Shown one piece after another: positions 1 to 6,596 of a stretch of DNA of 10,024 bases. The number at the start of each line of letters is the position of its first letter. Within the stretch, counting starts at the first letter, position 1. A model generated the notes under the pieces. It was not told the origin of the DNA. It saw only the letters and a program-made list of their open reading frames with translations, and did not search any database. The position numbers and the translations under genes were made by a program. Origin of the DNA: Spirochaetaceae bacterium (lineage in GTDB: Bacteria; Spirochaetota; Spirochaetia; Treponematales; Rectinemataceae); assembly GCA_016794765.1 (NCBI GenBank), contig JAEUJG010000109.1:1-10024 (forward strand), in the 5' to 3' direction.

Positions 1-1511
1 CCCTTCTTCTCTCGGGGCGCGATCTCCTCATGGAGTCGGAAACCGGCACCGGCAAGACCTTCGCCTATCTCGCCCCGGCCCTCGAGCTCATCTCCTTCGG
101 CAGGCGCGGTCCCGACAAGAACGCCGAAGGCCTGGCCGACCGTTCCGCCAAGGCCGGACGCGATGGCCCCGAAGCCCTCATCGTCGCGCCGACCCAGGAG
201 CTCGCCGTCCAGATCGGCCGCGAAACCGAGCGGCTCGTGCGGACATCGGGCCTGGCCCTCCGCGTCGCCGTCATCCTCGGGGGCACTCCTCTTTCGAAGC
301 AGGAGGCCAAGCTCCGCGACCGGCCGGCCATCGTCGTCGGCACCCTCGGCCGCATCGGCGACCTTGTCACGCTCAGGCGCGTCAGGTTGTCGGCCCTCAA
401 GATCCTCGTCCTCGACGAGGCCGACCGCCTTCTCGCGCCCGAGGCCGAGGAGCAGTCCCTGGCCCTCCTCCGCGCCTGTCCGGCGACGGCCGCGCACGCC
501 CTGGTCTCCGCAACCCTCCCCCAGAAAACCCGCGCCAAGGCCGCGCCCTTCCTCACCGAGCCCGCGGAAGCCAAGGCCGAATCGACCACCGTCCTCGCAG
601 GCGACATCGAGCACTGGTGTTTTTACTGCGACGGACGCAAGCGCCTCGATTTCCTCCGCCGTCTCGAGGTCGCCGTGGCGCCGAAGCGTTGCCTTGTCTT
701 TTTGGCGCAGGCCCATCGCGTGGCGCACGCGGTCGAACGGCTCGAGGCGATGGGACTCCCCGTCGCCGGCATCCACGCCAAGCTGGAGAAGGAAGAGCGC
801 CGCGTCGCCCTCGAGCGCTTCGCCTCGGGAGAGCTCCGCTATCTCGTGACGAGCGACTTGGGCGCCCGGGGCCTCGACATCGCCGGACTAAGCCACGTCG
901 TCTCCCTCGACCTTCCGGAAGAGCACACGGTCTACGTTCACCGGGCCGGCCGCACCGGACGTGCCGGCGCCAAGGGCGTTTCCATCGTCCTCGCGGACAT
1001 GGTGGAACTCGAGCGCGCATCGCGCCTTGCGGTCCGAGCGGGCTTCGTCTTCCGGACCAAGTTTCTAGAAGCCGCCGAAATCCTGGAGCCGACCACCGCG
1101 GAATTCTTCGAGCGGGCGGAGCGGGCCGAGGCGGAGAAGAACGCCCATCGCGCCGCGCGCGCCGGCCGCGGCGATGACGCAGCCGAGGCACGGCGGCGCG
1201 GCGACCGCGCGGAACGAGGCCGCCGCGAAGTCCGCAGCGGGCGAGGTGAGAGATCCGTTCCCGATTCCGGCGATGCCCGATCCTCCCACGGTACGCGCTT
1301 TCCCCGTGAAACGCGGGATCCGCTGGATTCGCGAGCTCCCCGTGGGGCTTCGAGCCGTGGGGGGCCCGGCAGTGGCGATCAGCCCGGACGCGGCGATCCG
1401 CCCGAGCGTGGAGATCGGCCAGGACGCGGTGGCCAAAAGCCGCGCGACGCCGGAGTCGAGCGCGCCCCGCGCGGACCCGTACGCGAGGAAGACGGCAGGA
1501 TCCGTCGCTGA
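1..1511 (+). CDS. DEAD-box RNA helicase (5' end outside window)
   Basis: ATP-dependent RNA helicase of the DEAD-box family (superfamily 2), expected to remodel RNA duplexes or RNPs in the cytoplasm. The frame is open from base 3, and the residues before the first ATG (base 30) read GRDLL, the normal lead-in to motif I. The true start and Q motif are therefore upstream and ATG 30 is not the start. Counting from that ATG, the motifs are: motif I ETGTGKT (4-10), Ia PTQELA (54-59), Ib TLGR (105-108, usually TPGR), II DEAD (129-132), III SAT (160-162), IV LVFLAQ (222-227), V ARGLD (279-283) and VI HRAGRTGR (304-311). Both RecA-like domains are complete apart from the missing N-terminus. From about residue 360 a charged tail rich in Arg, Gly, Asp and Glu runs to the stop, as in RhlE/DeaD-like enzymes where such tails bind RNA. 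The subfamily cannot be fixed from this window. The stop lies 14 bases before the next gene, suggesting co-transcription. Confidence 0.95.
   Translation, partial: LLLSGRDLLMESETGTGKTFAYLAPALELISFGRRGPDKNAEGLADRSAKAGRDGPEALIVAPTQELAVQIGRETERLVRTSGLALRVAVILGGTPLSKQEAKLRDRPAIVVGTLGRIGDLVTLRRVRLSALKILVLDEADRLLAPEAEEQSLALLRACPATAAHALVSATLPQKTRAKAAPFLTEPAEAKAESTTVLAGDIEHWCFYCDGRKRLDFLRRLEVAVAPKRCLVFLAQAHRVAHAVERLEAMGLPVAGIHAKLEKEERRVALERFASGELRYLVTSDLGARGLDIAGLSHVVSLDLPEEHTVYVHRAGRTGRAGAKGVSIVLADMVELERASRLAVRAGFVFRTKFLEAAEILEPTTAEFFERAERAEAEKNAHRAARAGRGDDAAEARRRGDRAERGRREVRSGRGERSVPDSGDARSSHGTRFPRETRDPLDSRAPRGASSRGGPGSGDQPGRGDPPERGDRPGRGGQKPRDAGVERAPRGPVREEDGRIRR
1374..1445 (+). repeat. 18-bp tandem repeat in helicase tail
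   Basis: Four successive 18-base units begin at 1374, 1392, 1410 and 1428. They encode GDQPGR, GDPPER, GDRPGR and GGQKPR, a degenerate hexapeptide repeat in the disordered basic tail of the helicase. Such Arg/Gly repeats usually bind RNA. Copy number could vary between strains; that is inference. Confidence 0.75.
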
Positions 1512-1525
1512 GCGGGGGCGACACG

Positions 1526-4063
1526 ATGTCCATCGCCCCGCCCCCCGCCCTGCGGGCCCTCCTTTCGGCGCGGCGCGCGCTCGTTCCCGAGGCGGAAGAG
1601 CGGCTCGGCAATCCACCATGGGCCGCCGCGGCTGCGCGCATTCTCATCGTGCGGCTCTCCCCGTGGCGCGATGTCGACCGATCCACCTCCCACCTGATCC
1701 TCTTCGCGGAGTGCCGCAAGGCCCTGCCCGAGGCCTTTGTCGATTTCGCCTTCTTCCCCGACCGGGGGGACCGCGAGCTGCTGGAAGGCGCGGTCGCCCG
1801 CGGCGGCGGCGCGGAAGGATCGCCCCCGCCATGGTTCTACGGCCTCGCTTCCGGGCGCGGCCCGTCGGATTTCGACCTCATCCTCGTTTCCAACGCGTTC
1901 GCCCTTGAACTCATCAACCTTCCCTACTTGTTTTCCACTGCGGGCGTGCCGCTTCTTGCGTCCGGCCGCGCCGCCGAACCGTCCCCCATCGTCGTCCTCG
2001 GCGGTTCGAACGCCGGCGCCGCCGGATCGATCGTCGGCGAGGACGGGGATTCCCTCGTCGACGCGCTCTTCTTCGGCGAAGGCGAAGGCGCGATAGGCGA
2101 AATTGCTCGCATCCTCTCCGACCGCGGGCTTTCGCGCGCCGACCGCCTCGCTTCGGCGGCAAGGACGGTCGAGGGATTCTGGCCTTGCCCCAAGTCACTC
2201 GTACCGCGCGGCGCGGACCCCGCCCCTTCCTTCGACGTGAGGCGTCGCATATCGCGCGCCTCGCCCGCCCCCCTCCTCGACTGGCCGATCCTCAACTCGC
2301 CCGAATCGGGCACGGCCCGTCTCCAGATCGCCGCAGGCTGCCCCGGGCTCTGCTCCTTCTGCTTCGAGGGTTGGGACCGGCGGCCGTACCGCGAACTTCC
2401 CGTGGAGCGCGTCCTTGAATCCGCGCGCGAGATCAGGCGGAGGACGGGCGCCGACACCCTCGAGGTATACAGCTTCAATTTCAACACGCACGCGGAGGTC
2501 TTCGCCCTCCTATTCGAACTCGGCAGGATCTTCAAGCGCGTCAGCTTCATGAGCCAGCGCCTCGACATCCTTGCGACGACCCCCGGCCTCGTCCGCGCCG
2601 AACTCGCCGCCGACAAGCGCTCCTTCACGCTGGGTATCGAGGGCATCTCCGCCTCGATGCGCGCCTATTACCGCAAGGGTCTGGCCGAGGAGGAACTCGA
2701 CCGCCTCGTCGATCTCCTCCTCGTCCCCGGCGTCAGGGAGCTCAAGCTGTTCTACATCATTTCGGGACTGGAAACCGCCGCGGACCTCGGCGAATTCGCT
2801 TCCTTCACCGAGCGGCTCGGCGGGGAGCGAACCGAGCGCGCGCCTGGCCTTCGCATCCTGGCCTCCGCCGGCTATCTCGTCCGCCTGCCCGGGACGCCCC
2901 TGCAATTCGCGCCGCTCGCCCTCGAAGAGGCGCCACTCCGGCGGATCGCGGGCTCCATGGAGGCCGCATGCGCGGCCGCCGGCATCGAATTCAGGCTGGC
3001 GGCCTTCTTCGACGAATACGGCGCCGACCAGCTTCTCGCGCTGGGCGGAGGCGCCATCCTCCCTTGGCTGGAAACCATGCCGGCCAAGGGCTTCATCTAC
3101 GACGGCTCTCTCTCCCGCGGCGCCTGGCCCTCGCTCCGGGCCTTCGCCGAGGCGAAGGGACTGCTCGTCGAGGATTTCCGGACGGAGAAAACCGCCGATT
3201 GGCATGCCCCGCTCGACTTCGTCGACGCGGGCCCGCGAAACCGCGCGACCCTCCACGCCGAATACGAGGAGGCCCGGGGGCGGCGGGACAGGACTGCCTG
3301 CCTCGGCGGGCCCTGCGTCGATTGCGGCGCCTGCGAAGACCGCACTTCCCGCGCCTTCATCGCCGGCCACGCCATCAGGCCGCCGGACGGCGAATTAATA
3401 GATCGCATAACGCGCTTGACGGCGGCCAAGGCGGCCTTCCTCCCGGTCTTCGTCGAGGTGGAGATACCCGATTCCCTGGCCGGATCCACCGAGGCCTACA
3501 AGGGCGCCTGGCTCCTTCGGCTTCTTTCCGGGCGATGCCCGGGGGCCGAGTCGGCGGTCTTCGAGGCGAGGGAGGCGCTGTTCGCGGCCGGAGAGCGCGG
3601 CGGACTCGGCGAGGGCTTTGTCGGGAAGACGCTTTTCGCCCTCTACGGTCCCAAGCCGGCGGCTGTTCAGGCCGCGGCCACGAAGGCGGGCCTCGTCCTC
3701 GCTCCCTACAAAAGCGCGCGGGAGCTCCCCTCGCCCGCGTCCCTCAGGCTCGAGGTCCGTGCGACGTCCGGAGTGAAGGCTTCGACCGGCGCGCAGGCTA
3801 CACCCGCCCAGGCGCTTAAATCCTGGCTCGCCGAGGAACGGATCGCCTACACCGAACGGCGGGACGACGATGCGCGCCGCCTCGAGATATCGCCGCGGGA
3901 CTTGAAAAAAGGCCACATTCTGGAAGCTTCCTACGAAGAAGGTCCGGACGAGACCATCTTCAACCTGACGATCGGGGCCAAGGCCAATCTCGCCGAGATG
4001 CTCGCCAGGCTCGGACCAATGGCGGCGCGAGCCGCAAGAGTCAAAGTCCTATCCTACTCATGA
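1526..4063 (+). CDS. B12-binding-type radical SAM protein, TIGR03960-like
   Basis: Radical SAM enzyme of unknown substrate. Residues about 35-205 look like a Rossmann-type B12-binding-like domain (FDLILVSNAFALEL, then IVVLGGSNA and FFGEGEGA), although no DxHxxG cobalamin-ligand motif is visible. The radical SAM core follows, with the [4Fe-4S] motif CxxxCxxC at C272, C276 and C279. A second cysteine cluster at C592, C597, C600 and C603 (ending CVDCGACED) closes the core, matching the Cys-rich end recalled for TIGR03960 proteins. The last 240 residues resemble, weakly, the DUF2344/TIGR03936 domain often fused or adjacent in that family; the match is mainly near the end (EISPRDLKKG) and is tentative. 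The start is ATG 1526 with GGGGG at 1514-1518, seven bases upstream. It sits 14 bases after the helicase stop. The family is widespread but has no established reaction, so none is given. Confidence 0.85.
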   Translation: MSIAPPPALRALLSARRALVPEAEERLGNPPWAAAAARILIVRLSPWRDVDRSTSHLILFAECRKALPEAFVDFAFFPDRGDRELLEGAVARGGGAEGSPPPWFYGLASGRGPSDFDLILVSNAFALELINLPYLFSTAGVPLLASGRAAEPSPIVVLGGSNAGAAGSIVGEDGDSLVDALFFGEGEGAIGEIARILSDRGLSRADRLASAARTVEGFWPCPKSLVPRGADPAPSFDVRRRISRASPAPLLDWPILNSPESGTARLQIAAGCPGLCSFCFEGWDRRPYRELPVERVLESAREIRRRTGADTLEVYSFNFNTHAEVFALLFELGRIFKRVSFMSQRLDILATTPGLVRAELAADKRSFTLGIEGISASMRAYYRKGLAEEELDRLVDLLLVPGVRELKLFYIISGLETAADLGEFASFTERLGGERTERAPGLRILASAGYLVRLPGTPLQFAPLALEEAPLRRIAGSMEAACAAAGIEFRLAAFFDEYGADQLLALGGGAILPWLETMPAKGFIYDGSLSRGAWPSLRAFAEAKGLLVEDFRTEKTADWHAPLDFVDAGPRNRATLHAEYEEARGRRDRTACLGGPCVDCGACEDRTSRAFIAGHAIRPPDGELIDRITRLTAAKAAFLPVFVEVEIPDSLAGSTEAYKGAWLLRLLSGRCPGAESAVFEAREALFAAGERGGLGEGFVGKTLFALYGPKPAAVQAAATKAGLVLAPYKSARELPSPASLRLEVRATSGVKASTGAQATPAQALKSWLAEERIAYTERRDDDARRLEISPRDLKKGHILEASYEEGPDETIFNLTIGAKANLAEMLARLGPMAARAARVKVLSYS

Positions 4064-4135
4064 TGCCGGAAGCTTCGGTTTCCCGGGCTTGACGCGCCGT
4101 CCCGGAAAGGCGCGCGAGCCTCGCCGCCTTGGCCT
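4064..4135. other. convergent intergenic gap
   Basis: Seventy-two bases separate the convergent radical SAM and transposase genes. The only structure seen is an inverted repeat, cgcgcc at 4093-4098 and ggcgcg at 4109-4114 with a ten-base loop. There is no T-run on either side, so it is at best a weak bidirectional terminator. No GGGGACAG copy is present on this side of the transposase. Confidence 0.3.
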
Positions 4136-4669
4136 TTATTCATCACAGCCGCCATCCAACAACAGCGGTCCGCGCGACGGGAACATTATGCCGATCCATT
4201 CCGGCGGCTCGTCGATTAGATCGCGTCGTCCGGCCACGGCGTGAAACAGTCCCCCATGACGCCAAGCATCGCGCGATTGAACCTGATTCGCCTTAACGGG
4301 ATTTTCGTCCACATACTCGAAGACGGAGAAAAAATCCCGCAGGCCCGCGATGGCGCGAGAGAAAAACCGCTCGCCCCATACATGTCCGGTGAGACCATGA
4401 CAGCGGTTATACGACATGGCAAAAACGCTCATGATCCAGCGCATGATCGCCGAAAGGCTCTCTCCCCGCCCTGGCTTTATCACCAGATGAAAATGGTTTC
4501 CCAACACGCAAAAATTCTCGACGCGGAAACGGTATTTTTTCTTGGCTCGTTTCACGACCTCTTCGAACAGCGCCATCATCCTCCCGGAATCGAAGATCAA
4601 CTCTTTCCGATTGGCGCGCGCGGTGACGTGATACCACGAACCTTCTATCAACTGACGGGGCTTTCTCAC
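4136..4669 (-). CDS. REP-associated tyrosine transposase (RAYT, Y1/HUH)
   Basis: Single-strand DNA transposase of the Y1_Tnp (IS200-like) superfamily, RAYT branch. These enzymes nick and rejoin single-stranded DNA at small REP-type repeats. The 177-residue length is normal and the protein looks intact. The N-terminus reads WYHVTARANRKELIF, close to the family signature YHVTARGN. The metal-binding HUH motif is H59-F60-H61 in GNHFHLVIKP. The candidate catalytic tyrosine is Y119 in EYVDENPVKA, which corresponds to the conserved Y-x-x-x-NP segment. The start is a GTG (complement of 4667-4669), chosen because it gives the usual VRKPRQ beginning; no clear ribosome binding site precedes it. No second transposase gene or IS200 accessory gene (TnpB) is nearby, which fits a domesticated RAYT. 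Copies of GGGGACAG lie just upstream on the same strand. Codon use is less GC-biased than in the helicase and radical SAM genes, hinting at transfer. Confidence 0.9.
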   Translation of the reverse strand: MRKPRQLIEGSWYHVTARANRKELIFDSGRMMALFEEVVKRAKKKYRFRVENFCVLGNHFHLVIKPGRGESLSAIMRWIMSVFAMSYNRCHGLTGHVWGERFFSRAIAGLRDFFSVFEYVDENPVKANQVQSRDAWRHGGLFHAVAGRRDLIDEPPEWIGIMFPSRGPLLLDGGCDE

Positions 4670-4735
4670 GAAACAGCTACGCCCGTGGCGTCTCCATTTG
4701 ATTGAAGACCGCCTGCTTTCCGGATATTAAAAGGA

Positions 4736-4743
4736 CTGTCCCT
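4736..4743 (-). repeat. GGGGACAG element, one mismatch (transposase side)
   Basis: The minus strand reads AGGGACAG, one base from the octamer, followed by TCCT rather than the usual NGCT. It is the copy nearest the transposase start, about 65 bases upstream of it, in the same orientation as the gene. Confidence 0.45.
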
Positions 4744-4836
4744 GTTCAAGGAAGGCATTGGGCTCGTTTGGCAGCCTTTATGGCCTTTTCCTCGCGGCTT
4801 GGCCTTCCATTTACAGACAACTTGTCCCAGTCAACC

Positions 4837-4844
4837 CTGTCCCC
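4837..4844 (-). repeat. GGGGACAG element, exact (transposase side)
   Basis: An exact octamer on the minus strand, followed by GGTTGAC and then a partial second copy GGGACAAG within about 15 bases. The flank differs from NGCT. It lies 69 bases from the next exact copy at 4906. Confidence 0.7.
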
Positions 4845-4867
4845 GCAACCAGAAAGACTCTCGTGAA

Positions 4868-4882
4868 GCCGCATTAGGCGGC
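4868..4882. other. small hairpin between two GGGGACAG copies
   Basis: GCCGC (4868-4872) and GCGGC (4878-4882) form a perfect five-pair stem with loop attag. It lies between the octamers at 4837 and 4906, 48 bases downstream of the chemoreceptor stop. It could be the structured part of a REP-like unit or a weak terminator; no T-run follows, so the terminator reading is poor. Confidence 0.4.
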
Positions 4883-4905
4883 AAATTACGGAAAATCCTC
4901 GAGCA

Positions 4906-4913
4906 CTGTCCCC
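4906..4913 (-). repeat. GGGGACAG element, exact, with GCT flank
   Basis: The minus strand reads GGGGACAGTGCTCGAGG, an exact octamer with the shared NGCT flank, only 17 bases past the chemoreceptor stop. It marks the far edge of the repeat stretch upstream of the transposase. Confidence 0.75.
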
Positions 4914-4929
4914 TAGGACGCTTTTCGAG

Positions 4930-6579
4930 TCAGGTTTCGCGTTTCGTCTCGGAATCGAGCTTGGCAAGGTGCTCGTCGAGCTCGGTTGCGTGATCGAGGC
5001 TCTTGCCGCCGATGCGCGCGGCTTCCTCGACGGCTCGCTCTATCGAAGAGAAGTCCGCGAAGATCGATTCCACGCGGGCTGCGAGGCCCACGGAAAAATC
5101 CTTGATGCGGAGGAGCTTGGCAGCTCCGGTTTCGATTCCGATCGCGGCGCCTTCCACCTCCCCCTCCGCACGGACGGAAAGTTTGACGAGCTCCGCGGCC
5201 TTTCGCTCCAGCTCAGCCGCCTCCGATGAGACGGTCCCGAGTCCGTCGAGAATCGAGACCAAAGCGTCGAAGGTGGAGCGCACATCCGCAGCGAGGCGCG
5301 CGATCTCGGCGGAGAATCGATCGACAGCTTCCTCCGCCGTCCGCGCGGCTTCTCCGCTCTCGGCAAGGGCAAGGGATATACGCCCCGTCTCGATACGGGT
5401 GTCGTCGGCAAGTTTTCGCACGCCTTGCGAGATCACCGCGAATCCCTTGCCCGCCGCGCCCGCCCGAGCGGCTTGGATGGAGGCGTTCATAGCGAGTAGT
5501 CCCGTCTTCTCTGAAAGGTCGCTGATGCCGCTCGCCGCTTCGAAGACTTTGGAACTCGAGGCGCGGACGCGTTCAACACCTTCTTTAAGGCCCGCAAGAT
5601 CCCGTCCTTGGCGTTCCGCCGTCTCCATGATATCGCCCACAATGCTTTTCTTGTCGGCCGCGAGGCTCGCGACGCTTCGAACCGTCGCGAGGATGCGCGC
5701 AAGGGAATCGTTGGTCTCGGTCAGGAGTCCATTCTCCTCGGCGACGGCGGTTTTAAGCTTTTTCGACCGCTCAACGACGTCGCGATTGGCGTTCTCAGCG
5801 CCTGCGGCGTCGTTCGAAAGGTCCCGGGCATCGCGCCCGATCCGCTCTATTTCACGCTTGATGGCGGAAGAGTACTCGCGACTCGCTTCCGATGCGGCCC
5901 CGAGTTCGCGGCCTGTCGCCAGGGCTCCCCTGGTTCCGGCTACAAGGCGGGCAAGGGATTCGGCCCGGTCCCGGCTTTTTGCCAACTCTCTTTCGGCGAG
6001 CCTCACGAGCTCCGTGTTGAGTCGTGCCTGGAAATCGATGACAAGCAATACGATCACGAGGAGGATGAACAGCGCGACGACGATGCTTGAGTCCGCCCCC
6101 CCAATGCCACCGAGGCGGGGTAGCGCTATGCTCGTCGCGAACAGCAAGTATGCGGCAAGGCCGAACCCGGCAAGTACACGCATTTGCTTCAAGCCAAGCG
6201 CTATCATCGAGTTCGTGGTCACCGCGGCGAGAAGATAGACGAAAAAGCGATAAAAATCGCCGATGCCGTCGAAGGGGAGGAAGAGGCCGAGCCAAAGAAC
6301 GTTGAGCATTGTTCCCGCGCTCGCAAGGTAAGACGCGGCGAAAAACCGTCTGATTCGCAACAGGACGAGCGACGCCATGAAACAGGACTCCGTGACGATC
6401 ACGGCAAGGAAAAAACGTAAATAGAGCGCAGGGGAAGCCATGAAGCGGACAAGACTAATCGCCACGAAGCCCAGGATGAGAACCACGTTCATATAGACGA
6501 GGAAGGGGATTCGCCTCTTCATCGTGGCCGAAAGCCCCTCCAGCGCCGAATCCTTGATAAATAGTCGAACCATGGACAT
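4930..6579 (-). CDS. Six-TM methyl-accepting chemotaxis-like protein
   Basis: Membrane-anchored chemoreceptor-like protein of 549 residues. Six hydrophobic segments occupy roughly residues 24-185 (about 25-47, 52-74, 79-102, 108-130, 134-154, 164-182). There is no large periplasmic ligand domain and no recognisable HAMP after the last segment. A long Ala/Glu-rich helical region follows, with the MCP signalling tip at about 352-394 (LLAMNASIQAARAG, then GKGFAVIS). Compared with E. coli Tsr, N381 and R388 are kept (N365, R372 here), but E385, E391 and E402 correspond to Q369, A375 and G386. The protein should form a receptor-like coiled coil, but coupling to CheA/CheW may be altered. The start chosen is the ATG at 6579, because GGGAGG (6587-6592) lies seven bases upstream. 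An ATG at 6597 overlaps the methyltransferase stop as TGATG and is a possible alternative, adding six residues. It is the last gene of the minus-strand operon. The signal sensed is unknown. Confidence 0.85.
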   Translation of the reverse strand: MSMVRLFIKDSALEGLSATMKRRIPFLVYMNVVLILGFVAISLVRFMASPALYLRFFLAVIVTESCFMASLVLLRIRRFFAASYLASAGTMLNVLWLGLFLPFDGIGDFYRFFVYLLAAVTTNSMIALGLKQMRVLAGFGLAAYLLFATSIALPRLGGIGGADSSIVVALFILLVIVLLVIDFQARLNTELVRLAERELAKSRDRAESLARLVAGTRGALATGRELGAASEASREYSSAIKREIERIGRDARDLSNDAAGAENANRDVVERSKKLKTAVAEENGLLTETNDSLARILATVRSVASLAADKKSIVGDIMETAERQGRDLAGLKEGVERVRASSSKVFEAASGISDLSEKTGLLAMNASIQAARAGAAGKGFAVISQGVRKLADDTRIETGRISLALAESGEAARTAEEAVDRFSAEIARLAADVRSTFDALVSILDGLGTVSSEAAELERKAAELVKLSVRAEGEVEGAAIGIETGAAKLLRIKDFSVGLAARVESIFADFSSIERAVEEAARIGGKSLDHATELDEHLAKLDSETKRET

Positions 6580-6586
6580 CGTCATG

Positions 6587-6592
6587 CCTCCC
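6587..6592 (-). promoter_or_regulatory. ribosome binding site deciding chemoreceptor start
   Basis: The minus strand reads GGGAGG, with seven bases to ATG 6579, one base to ATG 6585 and 13 to ATG 6573. Spacing favours 6579 over the first in-frame ATG at 6597, which has no site of its own. Confidence 0.65.
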
Positions 6593-6596
6593 AACA

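Larger units (their letters stand above)
4670..4929. other. gene-free stretch upstream of transposase with repeats
   Basis: These 260 bases lie between the chemoreceptor stop and the transposase start and contain no convincing gene. They carry two exact copies and one near-copy of GGGGACAG on the minus strand, a partial copy (GGGACAAG, complement of 4821-4828), and a small GC-rich hairpin at 4868-4882. This is the expected setting for a RAYT and its non-coding repeat partners. An open frame on the minus strand (4746-4967) crosses the repeats and enters the chemoreceptor end, but has no recognisable product. Confidence 0.6.

Noticed and set aside
553..1719. Long minus-strand open frame (388 residues) opposite the helicase
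   Set aside because: Arg-rich shadow typical of GC-rich genes; the plus strand holds all helicase motifs.
3285..3291. GGGACAG in the radical SAM gene
   Set aside because: Only seven bases, preceded by C and lacking the GCT flank; consistent with chance in this composition.
2510..3370. Minus-strand 286-residue open frame opposite the radical SAM gene
   Set aside because: Compositionally biased antisense shadow with no motif; the plus strand gene is well supported.
4093..4114. Inverted repeat as terminator for the radical SAM gene
   Set aside because: Six-pair stem with a ten-base loop and no T-run; too weak to call.
4746..4967. Minus-strand 73-residue open frame
   Set aside because: It overlaps the chemoreceptor end, reads through the repeat copies, has no ribosome binding site and resembles no known protein.
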